From: Bradyrhizobium sp. CCH5-F6
Lineage (GTDB): Bacteria > Pseudomonadota > Alphaproteobacteria > Rhizobiales > Xanthobacteraceae
DNA length: 42,985 bases
Reading direction: 5' to 3'
NCBI RefSeq assembly: GCF_001556045.1
Contig: NZ_LSIC01000215.1
Location: 1-42,985 of the forward strand
Shown here in pieces: positions 23,215 to 32,797 of this stretch. The translations under genes were made by a program, and so were the position numbers. The notes under the pieces were generated by a model. That model was not told the DNA's origin, did no database searches, and was given only the letters and a program-made list of their open reading frames with translations. Each line of letters opens with the position of its first letter. Positions within the stretch are counted from its first letter, which is position 1.

Positions 23215-26200
23215 TCAGACGCTCACCCCCAGCGCCTTCCATTCGCGCAGCGCCTTCGCATCGCGAGGGGTGACGTCGGGATATTCGGGGTCTTCGCCGA
23301 CCATCGGCGAAATCTTCCAGGAGCGGGCGCATTTGGTGCCGACCGCCTTCTCCACCACGACCGCGACGCCGGGCACGGCATCGAGACGGAACGCCGAAGC
23401 CGGCGCCTCGCCCTCCCGTACCTCGTAGTTCGAGGTGATGCAGATCTCGGCGAGATCGGTGTCGAACAGCATCATCAGCATGTCGCGGTCGGCGACATAG
23501 ATCACTGGCGAGGCTTCCAGCGAGGAGCCGATGTTCTTGGCCGCGCGTTCAAGCTCGAGCGCCCCGGTGACGACGCGGCGAACGTTGCGGATCGTCTCCC
23601 ACTTTGCGGCGAGCTTGTCGTCGCGCAGGTCTTCGAGATCGGTCGGGAACAGTGTCAGATGCACGGACGGCTCGGCGTCGGGCCGGTACATGCGCCATGC
23701 TTCCTCCGCGGTGAAGCTGAGGATCGGCGCCAGCCATTTCAGGATCGAGGCGCACAACAGGTCGATGGTCGTCAGCGCGGCCTTGCGCGTCAGGGACGAC
23801 GGCGGGTCGCAGTAAAGCGTGTCCTTGCGGATGTCGAAATAGAACGCCGACAGCTCGCTGTTGAGGAAGGCGGACAGGATCGCGACAACGCTCTTGTAGT
23901 CGAACTCCCGATAGGCCTTGCCGATCGCGGCGGCGCGCACCGCGAGCTCGTGCAGCATCAGGCGCTCCAGCTCGGGCATCTCGGCGGGCGTGACCGCGTC
24001 GGCCGGCTTGTAGTGATGCAGCGTGCCCAGCATCCAGCGCACGGTGTTGCGCAGCTTGCGATAGGTCTCGACGGTGTTCTTCAGGATCTCGGGTCCGATG
24101 CGCTGATCGTCGGTGTAGTCGCAGGACGCGACCCAGAGCCTCAGGATGTCGGCGCCGGACTCCTTGATGACCGCCTGCGGCTCGATGGTGTTGCCGAGCG
24201 ACTTCGACATCTTGCGGCCGTCCTCGGCCTGGGTGAAGCCGTGGGTCAGCACGATGTCGTAGGGCGCGCGTCCGCGCGTGCCGCAGCTTTCCAGCAGCGA
24301 GGAGTGGAACCAGCCGCGGTGCTGGTCCGAGCCTTCCAGGTACATCACCGTGTCGGTGCCGCCGTCGACCTTGCGCTTGATGCCTGATAGCCCCGGGAAA
24401 TGCACGGGGGCTTCGAGCACGAAGGCGTGGGTCGAGCCGGAATCGAACCAGACGTCGAGAATGTCGTCGACCTTCTGCCAGTCTTCGTTCGCGCGCGCCC
24501 CGAGGAAGCGCTCGCGTGCGCCCTTCGCGTACCAGGCGTCTGCGCCTTCTTTCTCGAAGGCCTCGCCGATGCGCGCATTGACGGCCTCGTCCTGGAGGAT
24601 CTCGGCGGAGCCGTCGCCCTTCTCGCGCACGAACACGGCGATCGGCACGCCCCAGGCGCGCTGGCGCGAGATCACCCAGTCGGGGCGGGCCTCGATCATG
24701 CCGTTGATACGGTTCTCGCCCGAGGGCGGCACCCATTGCGTCACCGAGATCGCGTGCAGCGCGCGGGCGCGCAGCGTGTCGCCGCTCTGGGTCTTGCCGC
24801 CCGTCGCGATGTCCGTAGCCCCGGCTTTGCCCGGGGCGTCCACAATCGGCTTGTCCATCGCGATGAACCATTGCGGCGTATTGCGGAAGATCACCGGCTT
24901 CTTGGAGCGCCAGGAGTGCGGATATTGATGCTTCAGCCGGCCGCGCGCGAGCAGCATGCCTTTTTCCACGAGCGCCTTGATCACGGCCTCGTTGGCATCG
25001 CCCTTCTCGCCCTTGTCATTGATGACGCGCTTGCCGACAAAGCCCGGCGCATGATCGGTGTAGGCGCCGTTCTCGTCGACGGTGTAGGGGATCGCGGTGT
25101 TGATGCCGCGCGCATCGAGGTCGCGCCCCTGCGCCATCCAGACATCGAAGTCCTCCCGGCCATGGCCGGGCGCAGTGTGCACGAAACCGGTACCGGTATC
25201 GTCGGTGACGTGGTCGCCGGGCAGCAGCGGCACGATGAAGTCGTAGCCGCCGGCAAGCCCCTTCAGCGGATGAGCGCATTCGATCGCGTCCATCGTGTCG
25301 CCGGGAACCTCGCGGACCTTCTCATAGGCCGTCACGCGTGCCTGCTTGAACACCTCAGCCGCGAGCGCGTCGGCGAGGATGAGGAGATCGCCGGTCTTGG
25401 CCCAATTGTCGGCAGGCGCGTCCGTGACCTTGTACAGGCCATAGGCGATCTTCGGTGAGAAAGAGATGGCGCGGTTGCCGGGCAGGGTCCAGGGCGTGGT
25501 GGTCCAGATCACGACGCTTGCGGAGGAGAGCGCACCGTGCGCGGGCGAGGTCACCGGGAATTTCACCCACACCGTATCGGAGGTGTGGTCCTCGTACTCC
25601 ACTTCGGCTTCGGCCAGCGCGGTCTTCTCGACCACGCTCCACATCACCGGCTTGGAGCCGCGATAGAGCGTGCCGTTGGCGGCGAACTTCATCAGCTCGC
25701 GTGCGATCTGGGCTTCGGCGGGATAGCTCATGGTGGCGTAGGGATGGTCCCAGTCGCCGATCACGCCCAGGCGCTTGAACTCCTCTCGCTGCACGCCGAG
25801 CCAGTGGGTGGCATAGGCGCGGCACTCTTTCCGGAAATCGATCATCGCGGCGCTGTCGCGGAAGTCGGGCTTCTGCTTGCCCTTCTTGCGGTAGTGCTCC
25901 TCCTCGACCTTCCACTCGATCGGCAGGCCGTGGCAGTCCCAGCCCGGCACATAGTTGGAATCGAAGCCGAGCATCTGCTGGCTCTTGGTGACGAGATCCT
26001 TCAGGATCTTGTTCAGCGCCGTGCCGATATGGATGTTGCCGTTGGCGTAGGGCGGGCCGTCATGCAGCACGAACTTGGCGCGGCCCTTCGCGCTTTCGCG
26101 CAGCTTTTCGTAGAGGCCGATGTCGTACCAGCGCTTGAGGATCTCCGGCTCGCGCTGCGGCAGGCCCGCACGCATCGGGAATTCGGTCTGCGGCAGGAAC

Positions 26201-26259
26201 AGGGTCTTCGAATAGTCTTTGGCTTCGGACTTCTGGGACTTTTGCGGCTTTTCGGACAT
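23215..26259 (-). CDS. ileS: Isoleucyl-tRNA synthetase
   Basis: IleRS charges tRNA-Ile and edits misactivated valine. The 1014-residue class Ia enzyme shows the HIGH motif ([16 protein letters not shown]), the editing domain ([14 protein letters not shown] and [10 protein letters not shown]), the catalytic [16 protein letters not shown] and the KMSKS loop ([12 protein letters not shown]). A C-terminal zinc finger is absent, as in many alphaproteobacterial enzymes. Between FIAMDKPI and DTLRARAL there is an extra stretch of about 20 residues encoded by palindromic DNA (stem GCCCCGG/CCGGGGC, 24818-24837), which looks like an in-frame repeat insertion. Upstream, 26260-26465 holds no recognisable gene. 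Confidence 0.97.
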   Translation of the reverse strand: MSEKPQKSQKSEAKDYSKTLFLPQTEFPMRAGLPQREPEILKRWYDIGLYEKLRESAKGRAKFVLHDGPPYANGNIHIGTALNKILKDLVTKSQQMLGFDSNYVPGWDCHGLPIEWKVEEEHYRKKGKQKPDFRDSAAMIDFRKECRAYATHWLGVQREEFKRLGVIGDWDHPYATMSYPAEAQIARELMKFAANGTLYRGSKPVMWSVVEKTALAEAEVEYEDHTSDTVWVKFPVTSPAHGALSSASVVIWTTTPWTLPGNRAISFSPKIAYGLYKVTDAPADNWAKTGDLLILADALAAEVFKQARVTAYEKVREVPGDTMDAIECAHPLKGLAGGYDFIVPLLPGDHVTDDTGTGFVHTAPGHGREDFDVWMAQGRDLDARGINTAIPYTVDENGAYTDHAPGFVGKRVINDKGEKGDANEAVIKALVEKGMLLARGRLKHQYPHSWRSKKPVIFRNTPQWFIAMDKPIVDAPGKAGATDIATGGKTQSGDTLRARALHAISVTQWVPPSGENRINGMIEARPDWVISRQRAWGVPIAVFVREKGDGSAEILQDEAVNARIGEAFEKEGADAWYAKGARERFLGARANEDWQKVDDILDVWFDSGSTHAFVLEAPVHFPGLSGIKRKVDGGTDTVMYLEGSDQHRGWFHSSLLESCGTRGRAPYDIVLTHGFTQAEDGRKMSKSLGNTIEPQAVIKESGADILRLWVASCDYTDDQRIGPEILKNTVETYRKLRNTVRWMLGTLHHYKPADAVTPAEMPELERLMLHELAVRAAAIGKAYREFDYKSVVAILSAFLNSELSAFYFDIRKDTLYCDPPSSLTRKAALTTIDLLCASILKWLAPILSFTAEEAWRMYRPDAEPSVHLTLFPTDLEDLRDDKLAAKWETIRNVRRVVTGALELERAAKNIGSSLEASPVIYVADRDMLMMLFDTDLAEICITSNYEVREGEAPASAFRLDAVPGVAVVVEKAVGTKCARSWKISPMVGEDPEYPDVTPRDAKALREWKALGVSV

Positions 26260-26465
26260 GAGGCTGACTGGCTCGGAAGGGCGCGGAAAACGGATGGCGA
26301 TAGGGTAATCGCGGGGTGAAACGACGACATCCCGGTCTTGCGCCGAGCCCTCAGGCTCAGGCGGAAGCCGGGCCGCTAATCCCTATGATGCGCCGCGCAA
26401 ACATGCGGCTCTCCATAGCAGGGGGCCAAGGGAAGCGCAAAGGTTCGGGTGGCCCGGTTTCGGGC

Positions 26466-27437
26466 TCAATCGACGATGCCCAGCCTCGGAAAGGCGTCCG
26501 GGGCGGCGGCGAGCATGGCGCGGGCGCGGGCGGAATCGTCGTCCATCTGGCGGATCAGGGCCTCCAGGCTGTCGAATTTCAGCTCCTCGCGGATGAAGCC
26601 GATGAAGGCGCAGTCGAGGAGCTGCCCGTAGAGGTCGCCCTTGAAGTCGAACAGGAAGATCTCCAGGAGCGGGGCGCCATTGTCGAAGGTCGGGCGGCGG
26701 CCGAAGCTGGCCACCCCGTCCAGACGCTCGGTGCCCCGGCCGACCCGCACCGCGTAAATGCCGTGCTTGAGGCCGCAATTGGCATCCAGGCGGATATTGG
26801 CCGTGGGATAGCCGAGATCGCGGCCGCGCTTTTCGCCATGGATGACCTCGCCGGTGATGAACCAGGGCGCGCCCAGCATGGTCGTGGCTTCGTCGAGCTG
26901 GCCCTCGGCGAGGGCGATCCGGATCGCGCTGGAGGAGACGGGACGCTCGTCGATATCGACATGCGGCTGCACGTCGACCTCGATGCCGAGCCGGGGCGCC
27001 TCGTTGACGAGGAGGCTCGGCGAGCCGACCCGTCCCTTGCCGAAATGGAAGTCGTAGCCGACCGCGATGCCGCTGACGCCGAGACGCCCGATCAGGTCAT
27101 GGTGAATGAAATCTTGCGCGCTGGTACCGGCACGCGCCTTGTCGAAGGTCATGACCACGGCGCCGGCGAGCCCGGTGCCGGCCAAAAGCCGCAGCTTGGC
27201 CCGCTCGTCCGTCAGGCGGAATTGTGGGGTGTTGGGGCTGAAAAACCGCCGCGGATGCGGCTCGAAGGTCAGAGCCAGGGCAGGGCGGCCATGCGTCCGG
27301 CCCATCTCCAGGGCTGCCGCGATCACGGCCCGATGGCCAAGATGAACGCCGTCGAAATTGCCCATGGCGACCACGGCGCCCCTCGGAATCGCGGAATCCG
27401 GCGTCGTATCGCGGATAACGGTAAAAGGCGGGGGCAT
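26466..27437 (-). CDS. ribF: Bifunctional riboflavin kinase / FAD synthetase
   Basis: RibF phosphorylates riboflavin to FMN and adenylates FMN to FAD. The 323-residue protein has the N-terminal nucleotidyltransferase motif VVAMGNFDGVHLGHRAV and SSSAIRIALAEG. The C-terminal kinase domain shows GYPTANIRL, GVASFGRRPTFDNG and LLEIFLFDFKGDLYGQ. Length and domain order are normal. It is divergent from cheY across 229 bp (27438-27666), which must contain both promoters. Confidence 0.96.
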   Translation of the reverse strand: MPPPFTVIRDTTPDSAIPRGAVVAMGNFDGVHLGHRAVIAAALEMGRTHGRPALALTFEPHPRRFFSPNTPQFRLTDERAKLRLLAGTGLAGAVVMTFDKARAGTSAQDFIHHDLIGRLGVSGIAVGYDFHFGKGRVGSPSLLVNEAPRLGIEVDVQPHVDIDERPVSSSAIRIALAEGQLDEATTMLGAPWFITGEVIHGEKRGRDLGYPTANIRLDANCGLKHGIYAVRVGRGTERLDGVASFGRRPTFDNGAPLLEIFLFDFKGDLYGQLLDCAFIGFIREELKFDSLEALIRQMDDDSARARAMLAAAPDAFPRLGIVD

Positions 27438-27666
27438 CAGGGGAATTCTCGAAGGGGCAGGACCGGCCCGGACCGTGGCGCGACCCGCCCGGCGAAGTCA
27501 AGCGGTGGGAGTGCGGACATCGAACGCGCGATTTCAGTCCTTTGGGGGCGTCCGCAGTTAACGCGCTGTTTAACGCCTTGATGCTAGTCCTTGAGACGTG
27601 GAACTGCCGGGCTCCGGCCAGGCAGGTCCGGTCCTAATATTCCTGGTTTGCGTTGGGGGAGTCGAG

Positions 27667-28062
27667 ATGGCGGTTGATTTGTCGATGCCGGTTCTGGTGG
27701 TGGATGACTACAGCACCATGATCCGTATCATCCGGAATCTGCTGAAGCAGCTTGGCTTCGAGAACATCGATGATGCCAGCGACGGTTCGGCAGCGCTGAA
27801 CAAGATGCGCGGCAAGAAATACGGGCTCGTGATTTCCGACTGGAACATGGAGCCGATGACGGGCTACGATCTCCTGCGCGAAGTCCGCGCGGATCCGAAC
27901 CTCGCCACCACGCCGTTCATCATGATCACGGCGGAATCGAAGACCGAGAACGTGATCGCGGCCAAGAAGGCCGGTGTGAACAATTACATCGTCAAGCCGT
28001 TCAACGCGGCGACGCTGAAGACCAAGATCGAGGCGGTCTTCCCGGACATGGCGAGCGCGTAA
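27667..28062 (+). CDS. cheY: CheY-type single-domain response regulator
   Basis: The 131-residue receiver domain has all phosphotransfer residues: acidic pair D13/D14 (VLVVDDYSTM), phospho-acceptor D58 (VISDWNMEPMTG), T88 (MITAES) and K110 (YIVKPF). No output domain follows, so it should act by protein contact, typically with the flagellar motor switch. ATG 27667 has a G-rich site (GGGGGAG) just upstream; a longer frame to 27598 is not conserved. A hairpin follows the stop. A chemotaxis kinase is not encoded nearby, so the partner kinase lies elsewhere. Confidence 0.92.
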   Translation: MAVDLSMPVLVVDDYSTMIRIIRNLLKQLGFENIDDASDGSAALNKMRGKKYGLVISDWNMEPMTGYDLLREVRADPNLATTPFIMITAESKTENVIAAKKAGVNNYIVKPFNAATLKTKIEAVFPDMASA

Positions 28063-28092
28063 GGCGCACGCTGAAGCTTTCAGCTCGATCGG

Positions 28093-28119
28093 AAGGCCCG
28101 GGCTTGTCCCGGGCTTTCT
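28093..28119 (+). terminator. Probable intrinsic terminator of cheY
   Basis: A stem of about 10 bp (core GCCCGGG at 28096-28102 and CCCGGGC at 28108-28114, extended by GU and AU pairs) with a 5-nt loop is followed by a short T-rich tail (TTTCT). The tail is weak, so efficiency is uncertain. Confidence 0.6.
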
Positions 28120-28161
28120 GCGTCATTCCGGGTCCAGTGCTGCGCGCTGCCCCGGATTGGC
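28120..28161. repeat. Fragment of the GTCATTCCGGG repeat family
   Basis: GCGTCATTCCGGGTCC followed by GTGCTGCGCGCTGCCCCGGATTGG resembles one end of the dispersed palindrome also seen at 902 and 40433. It lies between the convergent ends of cheY and the HAD hydrolase gene. Confidence 0.5.
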
Positions 28162-28168
28162 GATCAGA

Positions 28169-29023
28169 TCACCACTTCAATTCGCGCATCAGCGCCTTCG
28201 GCGGGTGGCCGAACAATTCCAGCACCGAATTCGGATCGAGCTGGTCGAGGCCTTCGAACTCCTCGGCATGGATGCCGCGGGTCACGAACAGGCAGTCGAT
28301 GCCGAATTCGCGCGCGCCGGTCAGGTCGGTGCGGACGGAGTCGCCGATCGCAAGCACCTTTTTCCGGTCGATCTGGTAGCCTTGGCGTTCTCCGGCGAGC
28401 GCCATCGCGCGCTCGTAGATCGGCCGGTGCGGCTTGCCGTAGAAGATCACCTCGCCGCCGAGCTCGCGGTAGAGTTCCGCGATCGCGCCGGCGCAATAGA
28501 TCAGCCGGTCGCCGCGTTCCACCACGATGTCGGGGTTGGCGCAGACCAAGGTCAGCTTGCGCTCGCGCGCCTTCAGCATCATGCCGCGATAGTCTTCCGC
28601 CGTCTCGGTCTCGTCGTCGTAGAGGCCCGTGCAGACGATGTAGTCGGCTTCCTCCAGCGGCGCGGTCACCGCATTGAGGCCGCGGTAGATCGAGCTGTCG
28701 CGCTCGGGGCCGAGCCAGAACATCTTCCGGCCGGGATGCTCGGCGACATAGAGCCGCGTCAGGTCGCCTGACGATACGATCGCGTCATAGGTCTCATCGG
28801 GGACACCGAGCTTGCGCAATTGCCGCTGCACGGAGTCGGCCGGACGCGGCGCGTTGGTGATCAGGATCACCGTACCGCCGCGGCTGCGATAGGTGTGCAG
28901 CGCCTCGCACGCTTCGGGAAAGGATTCCAGCCCGTTATGGACGACGCCCCAGATGTCGCTGAGCACGACGTCAACACCGCCCACGAGCTCGCGCAGGCCT
29001 TCGGCAAAATGCAGCGTGGTCAT
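28169..29023 (-). CDS. HAD-superfamily hydrolase, subclass IIA (NagD-like, TIGR01459 type)
   Basis: This 284-residue phosphatase-like protein has the HAD motifs: DxWG in VVLSDIWGVVHNG (motif I, with Asp then Trp as in this alphaproteobacterial subgroup), ILITNAPRP (motif II), the YGKPHRPIYERA lysine region and AIGDSVRTDLTGAREFG (motif III). The cap matches subclass IIA. The natural substrate is unknown; relatives act on small phosphorylated metabolites. The TipF-like gene lies upstream on the same strand with 15 bp between, so they are probably co-transcribed. Confidence 0.88.
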   Translation of the reverse strand: MTTLHFAEGLRELVGGVDVVLSDIWGVVHNGLESFPEACEALHTYRSRGGTVILITNAPRPADSVQRQLRKLGVPDETYDAIVSSGDLTRLYVAEHPGRKMFWLGPERDSSIYRGLNAVTAPLEEADYIVCTGLYDDETETAEDYRGMMLKARERKLTLVCANPDIVVERGDRLIYCAGAIAELYRELGGEVIFYGKPHRPIYERAMALAGERQGYQIDRKKVLAIGDSVRTDLTGAREFGIDCLFVTRGIHAEEFEGLDQLDPNSVLELFGHPPKALMRELKW

Positions 29024-29038
29024 GATGTGCGCGGCCGA

Positions 29039-30508
29039 TCAGATGCGGCGCGCAAGCGCCGCGTTGCCGGTGATGCGTTGTGGCGGAGGCGCAGAGGACG
29101 TCGCGCCTGAGCTGGGTGTGCCGGAGCCATGAGGTCCCTGAATGTCTTTCGCCTGGTTCGGCGGCGCCCCGGCGGTAGCAGATGCCCCCTCCGGTCGCAA
29201 TGGCCGCGGCGGCGCGAACAGGAACCCCTGTCCGAACCGCACGTCATAGTCGAGCAGGTCCACGACAGCGCGCTCGCCTTCGATCCGCTCGGCGATCAGG
29301 TCGATGCCGAAGCGGCCGAGCAGGTCGGAGAGATCGGATGGGTGGATGTCCGAGGTCGAGGCCTGCCTGGGGTCGAGCAGCAGCGTGGCCGGCACCTTGA
29401 TGAAGCGCACCCCGCGATCGGCCAGCTCGCGCGGCTCGATGCGCAGATCCGTGACATGGTCGATCGAGAAACGGAAGCCGCGCTGGGCGAGCGCCGCGAG
29501 ATTCTCGGTCTCGGCCGGGCCGAGATTGCGGAACGTCGACTGCTTGAACTCCAGCACCAGCGAGGGCGCCAGCGCCCGATTGGCTTCGAGGAAGTCGAGG
29601 CATTGCGCGAAGGTGGTGGAATTGCCGAGCGTGGAGGCCGCGACGTTGCAGAACACGCCGACGTCCTTGTTGCGCACCATCAGGCGCCGCAGCACCTGCA
29701 CGCAGCGCAGCATCACCATGTTGTCGATGCGTCCGATCAGGCCAGAGGCCTCTGCGATGCCGATGAATTCCTCGGCGGCGATCAGCTGGTCGCGCTCGTC
29801 GCGCAGGCGCGTCACCGCCTCGTAGAACCGCACCTTGCGTTGCGGCAGCGTCACCATCGGCTGCAGGAATATGTCGACGCGGTTCTCGTCGATCGCATTG
29901 CGCAGCGTCGCCAGCAACTGGGTCTGGTTGCGTCCATTGGCGGTCTGAACCGGGTTGGCGGCTTGAGCCTGAACCGCGGGCGCCGGCCGTGGCGGCGGTG
30001 CGGAAAGCGGCGGCGGGGCGACCGGCTTCTCCTCCAAGGGGGCAGCCAGATCGATCTGCGTCTCTGGCTCAGGCCTCGCGACCGGGGCGGGAGCCGGCGC
30101 GTTGCCGGCCAGCAGATCCTCATGGGCCGACACGGTGGTGGCGAGCTGCCTCACCAAACCGCCCAGTTCGTTGATCTCGCCGATGACCGACTGGATGCGG
30201 TCGGAGTTGGTCGAATTGGACGAGGCGATGCGGCCCTCGATGGCGGCAAGCCGGCGGCCGAACTCGGCCACCTGGCGAGCGAGGTCGGCGGTGCCCCGCG
30301 AGAGGTCGGCGATCTGGCCACCGACGTCGCTGCGGTCGCGCATCCGCATCGACACCGCGTTGTAGAGGATCAGGAAGGTCAGCGCGGTCAGCGCCACGAT
30401 GGCCGATTCCGTTCCACTGATGCCGGCGACCGAATAGAGCACGAGCCCGAGCGAGGCCGCGACCAGGACCATGCAAATGGCGATGAAGATCGTCGAAATG
30501 CGAATCAT
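29039..30508 (-). CDS. TipF-like membrane protein with degenerate EAL domain
   Basis: ATG 30508 gives 489 residues. Two membrane helices (about 3-28 and 34-52) are followed by a coiled coil (62-130, heptad-like GQIADLSRGTADLARQVAEF, split by short breaks), a Pro/Ala-rich linker (135-190) and an EAL-like domain (205-440). The signature is altered: EAV at 230-232 instead of EAL, Gln323 where LExTE has its second Glu, and SIDHVTD in place of DDFG. Lys371 and the Gln in FGQGFLFAPP remain. This architecture matches TipF of Caulobacter, a c-di-GMP-binding flagellar positioning factor. It probably binds c-di-GMP or partners rather than hydrolysing it. Confidence 0.82.
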   Translation of the reverse strand: MIRISTIFIAICMVLVAASLGLVLYSVAGISGTESAIVALTALTFLILYNAVSMRMRDRSDVGGQIADLSRGTADLARQVAEFGRRLAAIEGRIASSNSTNSDRIQSVIGEINELGGLVRQLATTVSAHEDLLAGNAPAPAPVARPEPETQIDLAAPLEEKPVAPPPLSAPPPRPAPAVQAQAANPVQTANGRNQTQLLATLRNAIDENRVDIFLQPMVTLPQRKVRFYEAVTRLRDERDQLIAAEEFIGIAEASGLIGRIDNMVMLRCVQVLRRLMVRNKDVGVFCNVAASTLGNSTTFAQCLDFLEANRALAPSLVLEFKQSTFRNLGPAETENLAALAQRGFRFSIDHVTDLRIEPRELADRGVRFIKVPATLLLDPRQASTSDIHPSDLSDLLGRFGIDLIAERIEGERAVVDLLDYDVRFGQGFLFAPPRPLRPEGASATAGAPPNQAKDIQGPHGSGTPSSGATSSAPPPQRITGNAALARRI

Positions 30509-30780
30509 GCCGCGCGTTCGCCTCAAGAGCTGACTGCCTCACCCGGGAAAACACGGGTCGCGTTCGAACCCGTCGCGCCTCATGCTCCCCCAAGCGTGCA
30601 AGACCCTAACATCATTTGTTGATTCGAGGGGATAGTGACTGTCCGGCAGCCTGCGTCAGGCCCGCCGCCTCTGTCCGTCGGGAAATCAAGGCGCTCTCAG
30701 CGTAAAATAACGCCGCTCTCAAGGCCAGCGAGCCGCATGCGTCCTATCCTCCCGGCGTTTTCAACCCCAGGAGATTGCCC

Positions 30781-31620
30781 ATGTCGACATCCGCAGCCCT
30801 CAAGCAGCCCATAGCCCAGCCCGACCTTGCCGCCGTCAAGCAGCGCCAGCACGGCGCCTGGTCGTCGGGCGACTATGCCGTTGTCGGGACCACCTTGCAG
30901 ATCGTCGGCGAACAGCTCTGTGAGGCGATCGACCTGCGCGCCGGCAGCAAGGTTCTCGATGTCGCCGCCGGCAACGGCAATGCGACGCTGGCGGCGGCGC
31001 GGCGCTGGTGCGACGTCACGTCCACGGACTATGTGCCGGCGCTGCTCAAGCGCGGGCAGGAGCGCGCGGCGGCCGAACATCTCATGGTCGAGTTCCGCGA
31101 GGCGGATGCCGAGGCCTTGCCGTTTGCCGACGCCAGCTACGACGTCGTGCTCTCGACCTTCGGCGTGATGTTCACGCCGGATCAGGACAAGGCCGCCTCC
31201 GAGCTCGCGCGGGTCTGCAGATCCGGCGGCAAGATCGGTCTCGCCAACTGGACGCCGCAAGGTTTCATCGGCCAGCTGTTCAAGACCATCGGCAAGCATT
31301 TACCGCCGCCCGCGGGAGTGAAGTCGCCGGCGCTCTGGGGCACGGCGGCGCGACTTGAAGAGATGTTCGCAAGCCAGGCCTCCGAGATCGCCGCCGAGCC
31401 GCGCATGTTCGTGTTCCGCTATCGCTCGCCGGACCACTGGCTCGAAATCTTCAAGGCCTTTTACGGGCCTACGTTGAAGGCGTTTGCCGCGCTCGACGAG
31501 AACGGCCAGGCCGCGCTGAAGCGCGATCTCCTGGCGCTGCTCGAGGAGTTCAACCACGCCGACGACGGCACGATCGTGGTGCACAGCGAATATCTGGAAG
31601 CCGTGATCACCAAGCGCTGA
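30781..31620 (+). CDS. Class I SAM-dependent methyltransferase (UbiE/type 11-like)
   Basis: AGGAGA (30769-30774) lies six bases before ATG 30781. The 279-residue protein has the SAM-binding motif KVLDVAAGNGNATLAAARR, the acidic end TSTDYVPALLKRG, motif II EADAEALPFADASYDVVLSTFGVMF and post-motif LARVCRSGGKIGLANWTP. These fit the Methyltransf_11 group. The C-terminal half is less characteristic and the substrate is unknown. It stands alone, convergent with the YihY-type gene. The 272-nt upstream gap (30509-30780) shows no further gene. Confidence 0.85.
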   Translation: MSTSAALKQPIAQPDLAAVKQRQHGAWSSGDYAVVGTTLQIVGEQLCEAIDLRAGSKVLDVAAGNGNATLAAARRWCDVTSTDYVPALLKRGQERAAAEHLMVEFREADAEALPFADASYDVVLSTFGVMFTPDQDKAASELARVCRSGGKIGLANWTPQGFIGQLFKTIGKHLPPPAGVKSPALWGTAARLEEMFASQASEIAAEPRMFVFRYRSPDHWLEIFKAFYGPTLKAFAALDENGQAALKRDLLALLEEFNHADDGTIVVHSEYLEAVITKR

Positions 31621-31633
31621 CATCGCCTGAGTG

Positions 31634-31658
31634 GGTCAGGCCGGCCTCCGGCCTGACC
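31634..31658. terminator. GC-rich hairpin between convergent genes
   Basis: An 11-bp perfect stem (GGTCAGGCCGG / CCGGCCTGACC) with a 3-nt loop lies between the stops of the methyltransferase (31620) and the YihY-type gene (31667). Neither strand has a T-run after it, so termination here would be partial or Rho-assisted. Confidence 0.45.
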
Positions 31659-31666
31659 GCCACCCA

Positions 31667-32797
31667 TCAAAATGGCGCGGTGGCGCCGACCGTGTCGGCC
31701 GAGACGGCCTCGCGGCTGCCAAGCGGCCTCTCCCGCCCGGTGGTCGTGTCGCGCAGCGTCTGCCGCTCGATCTCCGAATTCAGCTCGGCGCCGAACATGA
31801 TGACGATCGCCGACATCCACATCCAGGTCATCAGGCCGATCGCGGCGCCCAGAGAGCCGTAGGTCGCGTTGTAGTTGGCGAATTCCGAGAGGTACCAGGA
31901 CAGCAGGGCCGAACCGGCGATCCAGAGGATCGCTGCGGTCAAGGCGCCGAGGCTCAGCCATTGCCAGCGCGGCGCGTCGCGACTGGGCGCGAAGCGGTAG
32001 AGGATGGCGAGCGCCACCAGCAGGATCAGGAACAGCAGCGGCCATCGCGCCAGCGCCACGATCAGCTTGCTTTCGGGCGCCATGCCGAGATGATTGAGTG
32101 CGAGCGGGAAGGCGACGACGGCCCCTACCATCAACAGCAGCGCCACGATGCCGCCGATGGTGAAGGCCAGCGACACCATGTTCAGTCGGATGAAGCTGCG
32201 CTTCTCGCGTTCCTCATAGGCGACGTTGAGGGCGTCGAAGATCGCCTTGACACCGGCATTGGCGCTCCAGATCGCTAGCAGCAGCCCGAAGATGAAGGTG
32301 AGCCCAAGCGTCGTACTGCCGTTCGACACCACGCGCGCGACCTGCTCCTCGACGATCTGGAACGAGCCCTCGGGCAGCATGGTCGCAAGCGTGTGCAGAT
32401 TGGCGCTGATCGTCGCGGGATCGGCGAACAGGCCGTAGGAGGAAACGAGCGCGGTGACCGCGGGGAAGATCGCGAGCAGCCCGAAAAACACGACGCCCCC
32501 GGCCGTCGCGAGCAGGCGATCCTCGTCGGTACGCTGATATGTCCGCCAGAAGATATCCTTCCAGCCCGCCCAGGGGATATCGAACGGATTTTTCGCCCGG
32601 CGGCCCCGGCCGGGCTGCATTGCCGCACCGGCCGGGTGCGTTTCCGGTGAATTCGCATCGCCCTTGCGACGCTCTTGCGGGGGCCCCGGCCGGATCAGGC
32701 CGGAGTCCTGAAAGTAGCGCTCCGCCGTCAGCACGAATACGGCCGTGGCCGCCACCAGCAGCCAGGAGTCGATCTGTTCGGAGCGCCGCGCCAGCAT
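31667..32797 (-). CDS. YihY/virulence factor BrkB family membrane protein
   Basis: This 376-residue inner-membrane protein has an extra N-terminal helix (SWLLVAATAVFVLTAE) and a Pro/Arg-rich linker. The YihY core with about six helices begins near residue 75: ATAGGVVFFGLLAIFPAVTALVS, in parts, then ATYGSLGAAIGLMTWMWMSA and the terminal FGAELNSEIERQ. The family's biochemical role is unknown; older names (BrkB, RNase BN) are unreliable. Its ATG directly follows the stop of the holin-like gene (TGAATG). Confidence 0.9.
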   Translation of the reverse strand: MLARRSEQIDSWLLVAATAVFVLTAERYFQDSGLIRPGPPQERRKGDANSPETHPAGAAMQPGRGRRAKNPFDIPWAGWKDIFWRTYQRTDEDRLLATAGGVVFFGLLAIFPAVTALVSSYGLFADPATISANLHTLATMLPEGSFQIVEEQVARVVSNGSTTLGLTFIFGLLLAIWSANAGVKAIFDALNVAYEEREKRSFIRLNMVSLAFTIGGIVALLLMVGAVVAFPLALNHLGMAPESKLIVALARWPLLFLILLVALAILYRFAPSRDAPRWQWLSLGALTAAILWIAGSALLSWYLSEFANYNATYGSLGAAIGLMTWMWMSAIVIMFGAELNSEIERQTLRDTTTGRERPLGSREAVSADTVGATAPF

